A stretch of 64,000 nt of DNA from Deinococcus aquaticus (lineage in GTDB: Bacteria; Deinococcota; Deinococci; Deinococcales; Deinococcaceae): positions 1,162,501 through 1,226,500 of the forward strand of contig NZ_CP115165.1 in NCBI RefSeq assembly GCF_028622095.1, read 5' to 3'. Shown here piece by piece: positions 9,914 through 18,144 of this stretch. The notes beneath the pieces are model-generated. The model searched no databases. It saw nothing but the letters and a program-made list of their open reading frames with translations, and was not told the DNA's origin. Each line of letters starts with the position of its first letter. The first letter of the stretch is position 1. A program made the position numbers and the translations under genes.

Positions 9914-12274
9914 GGGGTGCCCGGTGCCCGGAAGGTCCGGTGTCGGCCGGGCCGCGTCAGGGTGGCGGCTGCCCTCGATCAGCGCGACGAACTGCTCGAC
10001 GACCTGCGGGTCGAACTGCGTGCCGCTCTGCGCGCGGATCTCGGCGATGGCCGCCGCGTGCGACCACGCCTCCTTGTACGGGCGGACGTGCGTGAGGGCG
10101 TCGTACACGTCGCAGACAGCGAAAATCCGGGCGGCCAGCGGAATGGCCTCGCCGGCCAGTCCGTCCGGGTAGCCGCGCCCGTCCCAGCGCTCATGGTGAG
10201 AGCGGATGACGTCCAGCGTGGCCGGCATCAGCCCCGACAGCCGGTGCGCGATCTCGTACCCCCGCTCGGCGTGGTGGCGCATGACCTGCCACTCCTGCTC
10301 GTCCAGCGGGCCGGGCTTGAGCAGAATGGCGTCCGGAATGACCAGCTTGCCGATGTCGTGCAGGGACGCCCCCTGGCGCAGCGCGTCCAGTTTCGCGTCG
10401 TGCAGGCCCAGTTGCCGGCCCAGCTGCGCCGAGAGGTCCACGACCCGCGCGGTGTGCCCGGCCGTTTCCAGGTCGCGTTCCTCCAGCGCCACGCCCAGCG
10501 CCAGCAGGCCGCCCTGAAGGGCGCTGCGGACCGTCTCGACCGCCTGAAGCCGCTCGAAGGTGTGCCCCAGCCGGGAGGCGACCGCCTCGGTCAGGCGGCG
10601 CGCCTGGGGCGTGACGACCCGCCACGACCCGAACTGCAACAGGCCCAGCACGCCCATCACGCGGCCCCCGTACCGCACGGGCACCAGCAGCGTACTTTTC
10701 AGGCCGGCCTGCACCCAGGCGTCCAGCGCGCCGGGATGGTCCGGGTAATCGTTACTCCAGTGCGCCGCGCTGTCCGCGATCACCTGACCGGTCAGGCCCG
10801 TCCCGGCGCGGTAGGCACGTTCCGTCAGGGCCCGGGCCGCGCTGGGCGGCAGGTCGCCGCTCAGTTCGCGCAGCACGAAGTCCTCGCCCGTCCGTTCCAG
10901 GTACACGCTGGCGTGAAAGTCCAGCACCTGCCGCGCCAGCATCAGGCCCTCGCCCAGCACGTCCTGCGGCGTTTCCAGCTGTTCCAGGCGCGACGTGAAC
11001 TCCTCGACGCTGGGCCCCAGCCGCCCGCCTCCCCGCTGCTCGGCGTCGCGGCGCTGCCCTTCCTTGTGTTCGTACATGGCGGCGTCGGCCAGCGCCAGCG
11101 ACCGCTCCAGCGACGACACGCCCTGCACGGCGCTCACGCCGAACGCGAAGGGAGGCAGCGGCTCGCCCGGCGTTTCCAGCAGCGCCAGGGCCCGCCCGGC
11201 CACCCCGGCGGCCTGCCCGGCATCCAGGGCCGGGAGCAGCATCACGAACTCGTCGCCGCCCCAGCGCGCCACCAGTCCCAGCGGTTCCGTGACCTCCAGC
11301 AGTGCCAGCGCCACGCGCCGCAGGTGGGCGTCCCCGGCGGCGTGCCCGCCCAGGTCGTTGATGACCTTCAGGCGGTTGAGGTCCAGCACGACCACGCTCA
11401 GCGGCCCCAGCCCGGCCCAGTGCACGTACTGCCGTGCCAGCCCGCCCCGGTTCCACAGGCCGGTCAGTGAATCGCGTTCCTCCCGTTCCCGCTGCGCCTG
11501 CCCCTCGCGTTCCAGGGTCCGCGCCCGCTGAAGGCTGCGCCGCAACCGCGCCGAGAGCAGCGTCACCGTCACCAGCGAGATCAGCAGCGTCAGGATGCCC
11601 AGCAGCGCGGCCAGTTGCAGGCTCACGCGGGCGTCCCAGGTCTGCCGGACCCGCAGCGCCGAGATCATGACCCCCAGCCGCTCCGAGATCATGACCCCCA
11701 GCCGCTCCGAGAGCGGGTCCACGCGCGCCGCGTCAAGCTCGCGGGCCGCCTGCCGGTCCCCCTGGCGGATCAGCGCGAGTTCCTGCGTGGTCGCCTCGCG
11801 GTACTCGCCCAGCGTGACTGCGGCTGCCGGGAGGGTCACACCGGGCGGCAGGGTCGGGCGCAGCGGCAGCCAGCTCACGGGAATCAGGCGGTTCTCGCGG
11901 GCCGCCGCCCGCCGCAGCTCGGCCTCCCGCTGCCGGGCCAGCCTGACGCAGCGGTCCAGGTCCAGCCAGAAAGAGGCGTCCAGCGGTTCGCCGCTGATGG
12001 CCCGCCAGTCCAGCGCTTCCAGCTGATGCGTGAGCGCGGTCGTGTCGGCCAGCAGCAGCAGCGTCCGCTGATGCCCGCTGGCCGAACGGATCACCAGGAC
12101 GCTCAGGGACATGCTGGCCAGGGTCAGGGCGACCAGCAGGAACATCCACCACGGCGCGCCCAGCAGACCCTCGCGCAGCCCGCCGCTCAGGCTACCCGGC
12201 CACCGCCCGGCGCGCGTCACGGCCGCGCCCGGCGCCAGCAGCGCGGACCTTGCAGGGGAGGGGGGGCGGGGCAC
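9911..12274 (-). CDS. Membrane GGDEF-GAF-HD-GYP c-di-GMP signalling protein
   Basis: Hybrid of 787 residues. A transmembrane helix at about 43-63, a periplasmic region of about 145 residues, a second helix at 217-240, then GGDEF (SLTGLWNRGG, ARWGGDEFVML, intact), a GAF-like domain, and HD-GYP (HTARV, HDIGKL, HHERWDGRGYPDG) at the C-terminus. It could both make and degrade c-di-GMP; HD-GYP domains hydrolyse it to GMP or pGpG. The only upstream start in frame is GTG 12274. An eight-residue unit, SERLGVMI, is duplicated in tandem before the second helix. The stop codon is supplied by repeat copy B. Confidence 0.92.
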   Translation of the reverse strand: MPRPPSPARSALLAPGAAVTRAGRWPGSLSGGLREGLLGAPWWMFLLVALTLASMSLSVLVIRSASGHQRTLLLLADTTALTHQLEALDWRAISGEPLDASFWLDLDRCVRLARQREAELRRAAARENRLIPVSWLPLRPTLPPGVTLPAAAVTLGEYREATTQELALIRQGDRQAARELDAARVDPLSERLGVMISERLGVMISALRVRQTWDARVSLQLAALLGILTLLISLVTVTLLSARLRRSLQRARTLEREGQAQREREERDSLTGLWNRGGLARQYVHWAGLGPLSVVVLDLNRLKVINDLGGHAAGDAHLRRVALALLEVTEPLGLVARWGGDEFVMLLPALDAGQAAGVAGRALALLETPGEPLPPFAFGVSAVQGVSSLERSLALADAAMYEHKEGQRRDAEQRGGGRLGPSVEEFTSRLEQLETPQDVLGEGLMLARQVLDFHASVYLERTGEDFVLRELSGDLPPSAARALTERAYRAGTGLTGQVIADSAAHWSNDYPDHPGALDAWVQAGLKSTLLVPVRYGGRVMGVLGLLQFGSWRVVTPQARRLTEAVASRLGHTFERLQAVETVRSALQGGLLALGVALEERDLETAGHTARVVDLSAQLGRQLGLHDAKLDALRQGASLHDIGKLVIPDAILLKPGPLDEQEWQVMRHHAERGYEIAHRLSGLMPATLDVIRSHHERWDGRGYPDGLAGEAIPLAARIFAVCDVYDALTHVRPYKEAWSHAAAIAEIRAQSGTQFDPQVVEQFVALIEGSRHPDAARPTPDLPGTGHP
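11659..11706. repeat. 24-bp in-frame tandem duplication in the HD-GYP gene
   Basis: The 24-bp unit containing GATCATGACCCCCAGCCGCT occurs twice without mismatch, encoding SERLGVMI twice. Perfect identity indicates a recent slippage or duplication event. It lies just before the second transmembrane helix, in a likely signalling helix, so it would change the helical register. Confidence 0.8.
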
Positions 12275-12392
12275 ACACCCCCACTGTCCAGCATGGCCCC
12301 TGTCTGCCCTCTGACAGCGGGTCTCCGTTCAGATGCCATTTAGGCGGGAAAGCGTGTGGGGCTCGGGTGGCCCGCAACCGACGGAATCCGCT

Positions 12393-12437
12393 GCCCCCAC
12401 GCCTCAGTCTGGGTGGCTCTGGCTGAGGCGTGGGGGC
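12393..12437 (-). terminator. Stem-loop overlapping the end of the RluA-type gene
   Basis: A 15-bp perfect inverted repeat (GCCCCCACGCCTCAG against CTGAGGCGTGGGGGC) with a 15-nt loop spans the stop codon of the RluA-family gene; one arm is coding. No U-run follows. It may terminate or protect the transcript. Confidence 0.55.
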
Positions 12438-13315
12438 GGCGGTGCTTCCACGCGGACCTCCTGGCCGGTCAGCGGGTGCCGGAACCGCAGCGTCCAGGCG
12501 TGCAGCCAGTACCCCAGGTCGCCCGGCAGGCCCGGCAGGTCCGGGAGTGGCGCGCCGCCCGGCCCGTACAGCGGGTCGCCCAGCAGCGGGTGCCCGGCGC
12601 TGGCCAGGTGAATGCGGATCTGGTGTGGCCGACCGGTGTGAATATCCACGTCGAACAGCGTTGCCCCGCCCCTGCGCTCTCGGACGGTCGCCACGCTGCG
12701 CGCTGCCTTGCCGTCCGGACTGGCCGCGAACACGCTGCCCAGGCGCGGGTGCGGTACCGGCCCGATGGGCGTGCGGATGTCCAGGGTGTCCCAGGTGGGC
12801 ACGCCCGTTCCCAGCGCGCGGTACACCTTCTGCACCTCGTGTTCCCGCCACGCGCGGGACAGGGCCGAGCCGGCCTCGCCGGTCCGTGCGAACAGCACCA
12901 CGCCGCTCGTGCCGCGCCCCAGGCGGTGCAGCGGACTGGCTCCCGGAAACCGTAGGCGCACCTGCGTCAGCAGTGTGTGCGTCAGGAAGCCCGCGCCGGG
13001 CAGGGTGGGCAGGCCCGGCGGTTTACTCACGGCGACCAGCGAGGCGTCCTCCAGCAGCACCGCGTACTCCAGCGGCGCGGGTTCCTCCCGCCACGGCGGG
13101 CGGTGCCACACCACCACGTCGCCCGAGCGCAGCACCTCGTCCCCGCGCGCCTGCACGCCCCGCACCTCCACCTCGCCCGCCGCGAGCCTTGAGGCCCACA
13201 CCGCCGCGCCGGAATGCCGGAACGACTCGCTCAGGAACGCCAGCACCCCCACGCCCCCCACCCGCACCTGCGAGCGGAATGCGAACCCGTCGTTCGAGGG
13301 AGCGTCGTCCGTCAT
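12404..13315 (-). CDS. RluA-family RNA pseudouridine synthase with HRLG motif
   Basis: RluA/RsuA-superfamily protein of 303 residues, with an N-terminal S4-like region and a synthase core starting near [19 protein letters not shown]. The core carries [14 protein letters not shown] where the family normally has HRLDxxTSG; the catalytic Asp is replaced by Gly. Downstream motifs [26 protein letters not shown] are intact. It may be inactive, use another residue, or belong to a subgroup that carries Gly there. TACCCT lies seven nt before the ATG (leaderless). It is divergent from the FAD gene at 13404. RNA target unknown. Confidence 0.85.
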   Translation of the reverse strand: MTDDAPSNDGFAFRSQVRVGGVGVLAFLSESFRHSGAAVWASRLAAGEVEVRGVQARGDEVLRSGDVVVWHRPPWREEPAPLEYAVLLEDASLVAVSKPPGLPTLPGAGFLTHTLLTQVRLRFPGASPLHRLGRGTSGVVLFARTGEAGSALSRAWREHEVQKVYRALGTGVPTWDTLDIRTPIGPVPHPRLGSVFAASPDGKAARSVATVRERRGGATLFDVDIHTGRPHQIRIHLASAGHPLLGDPLYGPGGAPLPDLPGLPGDLGYWLHAWTLRFRHPLTGQEVRVEAPPPPRLSQSHPD

Positions 13316-13403
13316 GGCGTACAGGGTACGCGGAACGCGGGTCCGGTGCCCTTCCCGCGCCCCGCCTCCCGCTTCCGGCGCCCAGCCTCTACACTGGCCT
13401 GTG

Positions 13404-14162
13404 ATGTTTGGTCCTGTTTCCCCTAGAAGTCGCCCGCAACCGGGGCACCTGTACGACGTGGCCGTGGTCGGCGCCGGGCTGGCCGGGACGGAACTGGCGT
13501 GGCGGCTGGCCCGCGCGGGCCGGGACGTGCTGCTGGTCTCGCAGGCGCTCGATCACCTGGGGAACCTGTACCAGCCGACCACGCAGGGCGTGACCTTCCC
13601 ACCGGGTAGCCTGTTCGAGGAGGTGCGCGCCGCGCTGCACCCCGACACGGACGGCTGGACATTCCACCGGCACCTGAAAGCCCGCGTGGAGGAAACCACC
13701 GGCATTCACCTGCTTCAGAGCACCGTGACGGCGCTGGACGAGGAGGACACCCACGTGGTCCTCTCGACCTGGGAAGGCCCGAAGCTGCACGCCCGCCTGT
13801 GCGTGCTGGCCGTCGGCGCGTTCCTGAAGGGCCGCCTGCTGGTGGGGGACACCATGGACGAGGCCGGGCGGCTCAGCGAGGTCGCGTACGACTTTCTGGC
13901 GGACGACCTGACCGCCAGCGGCATCTGGCTGACCGGCAGCGAGCGCCGCGCCGAGGGCGAAGGCGTGGAACCCCCGTACGAGGTGCGCTTCCTGACGCCC
14001 GCCCCCACTGAACTCGACGGGTTCCGCGTGAACCGCCTGGAACGCGTGCGGATGCTGGGCCAGTGCACGCCCGGCGACCACACGTACGCCAGTGTGCTGC
14101 ACGACGCCGCCCACCTCGCGGACGACCTGTCCACTGACCTGAACGGGGAGGTGAACGCGTGA
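13404..14162 (+). CDS. Short MnmG/GidA-like FAD-dependent protein
   Basis: A 252-residue flavoprotein with an N-terminal dinucleotide-binding motif ([23 protein letters not shown]) and GidA-like text ([16 protein letters not shown]). MnmG is about 600 residues, so this is a compact paralogue of the FAD domain only. The start is ATG 13404, eight nt after TACACT (13390-13395). It overlaps trmB by GTGA, so the two are coupled and a joint role in tRNA modification is plausible; that is inference. No C-terminal helical tRNA-binding domain is present. Confidence 0.8.
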   Translation: MFGPVSPRSRPQPGHLYDVAVVGAGLAGTELAWRLARAGRDVLLVSQALDHLGNLYQPTTQGVTFPPGSLFEEVRAALHPDTDGWTFHRHLKARVEETTGIHLLQSTVTALDEEDTHVVLSTWEGPKLHARLCVLAVGAFLKGRLLVGDTMDEAGRLSEVAYDFLADDLTASGIWLTGSERRAEGEGVEPPYEVRFLTPAPTELDGFRVNRLERVRMLGQCTPGDHTYASVLHDAAHLADDLSTDLNGEVNA

Positions 14163-15154
14163 TCGCCCCCCTCGGTGACTTCCACTTCCCGGACAGCGCC
14201 GCGCGCCTGTACCCGCACACCCCGGAGCGCCCCTGGGTGCTGGAAGTGGGCTTCGGGGACGGCCGTTTCTGGCCGCACTACGCCGCGACCTTCCCCGAGT
14301 CGCCCAACTACCTGGGCGTGGAACTGTCCGGCGTGTCCCTGCTCAAAGCCAACCGCCGCCTGCGGGACGCCGGTCTGGACAACGCCCTGCTGACCAAACT
14401 GCCGGCCGACGTGCTGATCCGTGAAGTCATCCCGCACGCGGGCCTGGACCTGATCGTCGTGAACTTCCCTGACCCGTGGCCCAAGGCCGGGCACACCGAC
14501 CACCGCCTGCTGCGCGCGCCGTTCTTCCGCCTGGCGGCCAGTCGCCTGAAACCCGGCGGGATGATCCTGCTCACCACCGACCACGACGAGTACTTTGAAT
14601 TCGCGTGCGCCGAGGCAGCCGCCAGCGGGGTCATGCACACCGAGATCACCGAACCGCCCGCCGCCGCGCTGGAAACCAAGTACGCCCTCAAATGGCGGGA
14701 CCTGGGCCTCGGTGCCCACCACGCCCGCTTCATTCCCACCGCGCATACGCCCGTCCCGCACGGCCGCACCGCGCCCTACCCGGAGGACCCCACCACCGTG
14801 CCCCACGCTGTCCTGACCCTGCCCGACACTTTCGCCCCCCAGACCTTCGAGAAACTCACGGAACGCAACCCCGCCAGCCGAGGCGCCGACGAGGGCGCAG
14901 GCTGGACCGTCATCCTGCTCGACCTGTACGCCGGGCTGCGACGCGACGGCTGGGTCGTCCTGGCGCACGTCGTGGAAGGCGAACTGACGCAGGAAGTCCT
15001 GATCGGCATCACTGCCCGCGAGGACGGCACGCACCTCGTGCGCCTCGCCAAGTTCGGCGGCCCGATCATCACGACCGGCGTGAAGGCCGCCGTGGGCGTC
15101 GTCACCCGCTGGCTCGAAGGGCAGGGCGCGGTCGTCAAACACCACGGGTACTGA
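14159..15154 (+). CDS. trmB: tRNA (guanine-N7-)-methyltransferase TrmB
   Basis: Uses SAM to make m7G46 in tRNA. The SAM site LEVGFGDGRFW is near residue 28, followed by YLGVELSG and the family signature VVNFPDPWPKAGHTDHRLL. Length is 331 residues, about 100 more than the E. coli type; the C-terminal extension (from about residue 215) resembles the longer TrmB of Aquifex- and Deinococcus-Thermus-type bacteria. GTG 14159 overlaps the upstream flavoprotein stop. The TGA stop at 15152 is also the first triplet of repeat copy C. Confidence 0.93.
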   Translation: MIAPLGDFHFPDSAARLYPHTPERPWVLEVGFGDGRFWPHYAATFPESPNYLGVELSGVSLLKANRRLRDAGLDNALLTKLPADVLIREVIPHAGLDLIVVNFPDPWPKAGHTDHRLLRAPFFRLAASRLKPGGMILLTTDHDEYFEFACAEAAASGVMHTEITEPPAAALETKYALKWRDLGLGAHHARFIPTAHTPVPHGRTAPYPEDPTTVPHAVLTLPDTFAPQTFEKLTERNPASRGADEGAGWTVILLDLYAGLRRDGWVVLAHVVEGELTQEVLIGITAREDGTHLVRLAKFGGPIITTGVKAAVGVVTRWLEGQGAVVKHHGY

Positions 15155-15290
15155 CACGGACTCCGGTTGAATGGTTTGCAAAAACCGTTCAACCCGAGCG
15201 GAGCGAGTGGGAGCCGGACGGGTTCCGGGCGTGGAGTTGGCAACCCGGTGTATTTCCGGGTTGTTAACGAAACAGACGGAATCCGTATGA
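15152..15290 (+). repeat. Stop-codon-associated structured repeat, copy C (long, 139 bp)
   Basis: Begins with the trmB stop TGA, then CACGGACTCCGG. Hairpin 1 is GGTTGAATGGTTT/AAACCGTTCAACC. The linker is CCGAGCGGAGCGAGTGGGAG. Stem 2 (ACGGGTTCCG/CGGAATCCGT) encloses hairpin 3 (CAACCCGG/CCGGGTTG) and the conserved GAAACAGACGG block. It ends CGTA-TGA, so TGA flanks both sides. Confidence 0.88.
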
Positions 15291-15305
15291 CACGGACTCC
15301 GGTTA
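15288..15305 (+). repeat. Residual 5' end of a further stop-codon repeat (copy C')
   Basis: The 3' TGA of copy C is immediately followed by CACGGACTCCGGTT, repeating the 5' end of copy C exactly (17-bp direct repeat, 15152-15168 and 15288-15304). The similarity then stops at the stop codon of the convergent SCP2 gene. It looks like the remnant of a second insertion at the same TGA. Confidence 0.65.
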
Positions 15306-15698
15306 GACGGCCGGCCCGCCTTCTGTCTCCGCGCGGTATGCGGCCTGCACCAGCTTCAGGCCGGGGGCCAGGGCCAGCGCGCGCAGCAGCGGCCCCTCGA
15401 TGCGCAGCGTGCCGTCCGTCATGGCGGCCACCACGTTCAGTTCGCCGCGCCAGAAGGCGTGCGCGCCCGGCCCGCGCAGGTGGAAGGTCAGGTCGGCCGC
15501 ACCCTGCCGGGCCGCCTCGCCAGTCGTGACGACCGATGTGCCGCTGCGTCCGTCCACGCGCACGCAGGCGTCCGGGTCCGACTGGATGAACAGCAGGCTC
15601 AGCCGCGCGCGGGCCGGGCCGGGATCGGCGGCTCGCAGGAACGCGCGTGTCAGCACCTGTTCAGGGCCGGGGCCGCCCGGGGTGGAAGAAAGGGACAT
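15303..15698 (-). CDS. SCP2 sterol-binding-like domain protein
   Basis: Small cytoplasmic protein, 131 residues from ATG 15698 (MSLSSTPGG). The pattern VRVDGRSG, LTFHLRGPGAHAFWRGE, AMTDGTLRIEGPLLRALAL fits the SCP2 domain, which forms a lipid-binding tunnel. The ligand is unknown. A longer frame upstream to 15812 has no promoter support and runs over the divergent regulatory region, so the shorter start is used. It is convergent with trmB; the gap is filled by repeat copy C and its remnant. Confidence 0.7.
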   Translation of the reverse strand: MSLSSTPGGPGPEQVLTRAFLRAADPGPARARLSLLFIQSDPDACVRVDGRSGTSVVTTGEAARQGAADLTFHLRGPGAHAFWRGELNVVAAMTDGTLRIEGPLLRALALAPGLKLVQAAYRAETEGGPAV

Positions 15699-15874
15699 TC
15701 CATCAGGGCAATGCAAGAGCGCGCCACCGACCGTATCATTCCCTGCAAATCTGCCGCCAGGACGGCATTTTCTGCCGGAGTGCGTGCGTTCATGAAGCGT
15801 GATCCCGTACACTTGCCCGCCGCGCCGAGTGGTCTTCTGACCGGGCAGGAAAACTCAGTTTCTGGAGGTCCATC

Positions 15875-16171
15875 ATGAATGAACAGCTTCAGCAGACCCT
15901 CGATGCCCTGTCGGGCGGACTTCAGGGCGTACCGGCCAGCGCGGCCGTCGCCAACGTCACCACCTGGCACCAGACGCTGGACGGCGTTCCCGGCGCCGAG
16001 ACCATCGTCGAGCACCTCGCCAGCCTGAAAGCCGCGCTGGAAAGCGGTGACCTCGAAGGCGCCGCCGCGCTGCTCCCGGATCTGGGCGCCGCGACCGAGA
16101 GCATCACCCCCGACGCTCCCGCTGCCGACCAGGACGGCCTTCGCCAGCTGGCCGCCGCCCTCCAGGGCTGA
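15875..16171 (+). CDS. Small Ala-rich acidic protein, unknown function
   Basis: A 98-residue protein I do not recognise. It is Ala/Leu/Glu-rich and predicted mostly helical, with repeated phrases such as QTLDALSGGLQGV and LPDLGAATESI; no cysteines, signal peptide or membrane segment. The Shine-Dalgarno TGGAGGT eight nt before the ATG is strong and unlike the leaderless starts around it, which suggests good translation. It is monocistronic, with an intrinsic terminator right after it (16187-16215). Confidence 0.75.
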   Translation: MNEQLQQTLDALSGGLQGVPASAAVANVTTWHQTLDGVPGAETIVEHLASLKAALESGDLEGAAALLPDLGAATESITPDAPAADQDGLRQLAAALQG

Positions 16172-16186
16172 GCCCCGCATCTCGTG

Positions 16187-16215
16187 AACCCCGTCTATGA
16201 TGACGGGGTTTTCTT
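16187..16215 (+). terminator. Intrinsic terminator with an embedded -10 box
   Basis: AACCCCGTC pairs with GACGGGGTT around a 6-nt loop, followed by TTTTCTT: a clear Rho-independent terminator for the 98-residue gene. The loop sequence is TATGAT (16196-16201), a good -10 element, and the next gene starts at 16216, directly after the U-run. Confidence 0.85.
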
Positions 16216-17133
16216 ATGTCTGAGATCCCCGTGTTCACTACCGAACCAATGAGCGTCATCCTGCCCGACGTGCGTGACCGTCTGCGCGCCGCAGGGCAGG
16301 TGACCTTCACCGTGCCCGATCCCGACGCCGGCCTGGGCCTGTACGCGGGCGAGGCCACCCCGCACGGCACGCACCGCCCCTGGAACACCTGGACGGATCT
16401 CGCGGACCTGCTGGGCGCGCACCTGCTGACGCCGCAGAGGGCAGGGGAGGGCCGCGTGGGCCTCACACTGCGCACGCATGCCCCGGCCCGCGACCCGGAC
16501 CACGCCGGATACGGCCCCGACGGCGACTGGGCCCGCGTGAACAAACTGGAAGACCCGGTATTCCTGGCCACGTTCACCGAGGCGCTGCGCCGCGTGAACC
16601 CCCCACCCGGCGGGCGTGTACTGGCGCTTGGCGTGAACGCCGGACATGAACTGGACGCCCTGCCGCTGGCCCTCCCGGACCGCGCGCTGGCAGTGGTGGG
16701 CGTGGACCTGGACCCGGCCGCCGTGCAGGCCGCCCGCACCCGCCACCCGCACGCCACCTTCCACACGCTCGACGTGAACGCCCTCCCGCCCGAACTGGGC
16801 CGCTTCGACCTGATCCTGGCCCTGAGCCTCCTGCAAAGCCCCGGCGTCACGCAGGATGTGCTGCTGGCCACGCTGCGCCGCCACCACCTGACCCCCGGCG
16901 GCGGCCTGATCCTCGGGTACCCGAACGCCCGCTACCGGGGCGGCACGCTTTCGTACGGGGCGCGGATGCGCAACTACGCCCGCCCGGACCTGAGCCTGCT
17001 GGCCGCCGACGTGACCAACGCCCGGCGCGGCCTGCAGAAACACGGCTTCAAGATCTTCGTGACCGGCAAGTACGAACTGCTCCTGACCGCCATTCCCGCC
17101 CAGGCACACACGCCCACCGACCTGGAACTGTAA
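16216..17133 (+). CDS. Class I SAM-dependent methyltransferase
   Basis: A 305-residue protein with a Rossmann methyltransferase core from about residue 135: GRVLALGVNAGHELDAL (SAM motif I), VVGVDLDPAAVQAAR (motif II acidic loop), FHTLDVNALP and FDLILALSLLQS. The N-terminal 130 residues are not recognised and may bind substrate. Substrate unknown. No Shine-Dalgarno precedes the ATG, which follows the U-run of the upstream terminator; TATGAT in that terminator loop may drive a transcript with a leader of roughly eight nt. Confidence 0.8.
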   Translation: MSEIPVFTTEPMSVILPDVRDRLRAAGQVTFTVPDPDAGLGLYAGEATPHGTHRPWNTWTDLADLLGAHLLTPQRAGEGRVGLTLRTHAPARDPDHAGYGPDGDWARVNKLEDPVFLATFTEALRRVNPPPGGRVLALGVNAGHELDALPLALPDRALAVVGVDLDPAAVQAARTRHPHATFHTLDVNALPPELGRFDLILALSLLQSPGVTQDVLLATLRRHHLTPGGGLILGYPNARYRGGTLSYGARMRNYARPDLSLLAADVTNARRGLQKHGFKIFVTGKYELLLTAIPAQAHTPTDLEL

Positions 17134-17160
17134 AGCGCGCCTCCCAGTTGGGGGCGCGCT
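17134..17160 (+). terminator. Stem-loop after the methyltransferase gene
   Basis: AGCGCGCC (17134-17141) pairs with GGCGCGCT (17153-17160), extended by inner CTCCC/GGGGG pairs. It begins right after the TAA stop. There is no U-run; it may serve the convergent pair together with repeat copy D. Confidence 0.5.
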
Positions 17161-17180
17161 CGCGGAACAGGGGGGGTGCT

Positions 17181-17257
17181 CAGACGGAATCCGTCCTGCT
17201 CCCACTCGCTCCGCTCGGTTGAATGGTCTGTAAACCATTCAACCGGAGTCCGTATCA
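17181..17257 (-). repeat. Stop-codon-associated structured repeat, copy D (internally deleted, 77 bp)
   Basis: On the minus strand it begins with the TGA stop of the cyclophilin gene (17257-17255), then TACGGACTCCGG, hairpin 1 (GGTTGAATGGT/ACCATTCAACC, fully paired), and the GAGCGGAGCGAGTGGGAG linker. It then passes directly to GGACGGATTCCGTCTG: the two arms of stem 2 are fused and hairpin 3 is deleted. Confidence 0.82.
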
Positions 17258-18043
17258 ACCCTTGGTCAGGATCCGCACGCTGAGAATCTGGTCGGCCGTC
17301 GCGCCCTCGATCTCGGCGTTGCTCTGGTCCATGGTGCGCGTCAGTTTCGGCAGGGTGTCGTCGCCGGTCACGACCTTCCCGAAGATGGTGTGCTTGCCGT
17401 TCAGGAAGTCGGTGGGTTCGAACGTGATGAAGAACTGGCTGCCGTTCGTGGCGGGGCCGCTGTTCGCCATGGCGAGAATGCCGCCGGCGTTGAAGGTGAG
17501 TTTCTGACGGAACTCGTCGGCGAAGCTGTAGCCGGGGCCGCCGGTTCCCCACTCGGCTTTCTTACTCTCATCCACGCTCTTGGGGTCGCCGGTCTGCGCC
17601 ATGAACCCGTCGATCACGCGGTGAAAGCGGATGCCGTCGAAGTAGTGGTTGCGGGCCAGGAACACGAAGTTGTTCACGGTGACCGGCGTTTCCTGCTCGT
17701 ACAGGTCTGCCAGGAGCTGCCCGCGGCTGGTGTCGATCAGCGCGTAGTAGTCCTTGCCGTCTTCCAGGGCCGGGTCCGGTTCGGCCTTGAATTCACGGGT
17801 GGGTTTGTCGCTCAGTGCCGGGACCAGCGTGTATCCGGCGGGCACGGCGCCCGGTTTGGTCACGGCCGGACCGGCCGCCGCCGTGTCCGTGGCGGGCGTG
17901 TCGGTGGTCGCCGTATCGGTGGCGGTGTCCGTGGCCGCTGTGTCGGTCTGGGTCGTGTCGGTCTGCGTGGCGGCCGCGCCGTCCTTCTTCTGGCAGGCGG
18001 TCAGGGCAAGGAGCGCGGTCAGGATCAGGGCAGCGTGTTTCAT
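17255..18043 (-). CDS. Cyclophilin-type peptidyl-prolyl isomerase lipoprotein
   Basis: Extracytoplasmic folding catalyst (cis-trans isomerisation of X-Pro bonds), 262 residues. The signal peptide ends in the lipobox LTAC (residues about 13-16), followed by a Thr/Asp-rich repetitive linker and then the cyclophilin domain: [44 protein letters not shown]. Start ATG 18043 is set by the signal peptide and by TACACT upstream, with GGTAGGAAC in between; the longer open frame upstream has no signal sequence. Divergent from cmk. The stop codon is the first triplet of repeat copy D. Confidence 0.93.
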   Translation of the reverse strand: MKHAALILTALLALTACQKKDGAAATQTDTTQTDTAATDTATDTATTDTPATDTAAAGPAVTKPGAVPAGYTLVPALSDKPTREFKAEPDPALEDGKDYYALIDTSRGQLLADLYEQETPVTVNNFVFLARNHYFDGIRFHRVIDGFMAQTGDPKSVDESKKAEWGTGGPGYSFADEFRQKLTFNAGGILAMANSGPATNGSQFFITFEPTDFLNGKHTIFGKVVTGDDTLPKLTRTMDQSNAEIEGATADQILSVRILTKG

Positions 18044-18144
18044 CGTTCCTACCAGTGTAGCGGCCCGGACGCACGGCGCGTCACGCAGAAGGATGAGGGC
18101 AGGCAGGGCCGGTGACGGCGCGGCCGCGCTACACTGCCCTCTTG

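Noticed and set aside
12340..12400. Short match CGACGGAATCCG resembling the 3' block of the stop-codon repeat
   Set aside because: Only about 12 bases match, no hairpins or 5' end nearby, so it is not counted as a copy.
17862..17990. Short repeats coding Thr-Asp in the cyclophilin linker, considered as a CRISPR-like or mobile repeat
   Set aside because: Irregular 6-12-bp units in frame, within a typical low-complexity lipoprotein linker; no spacers.
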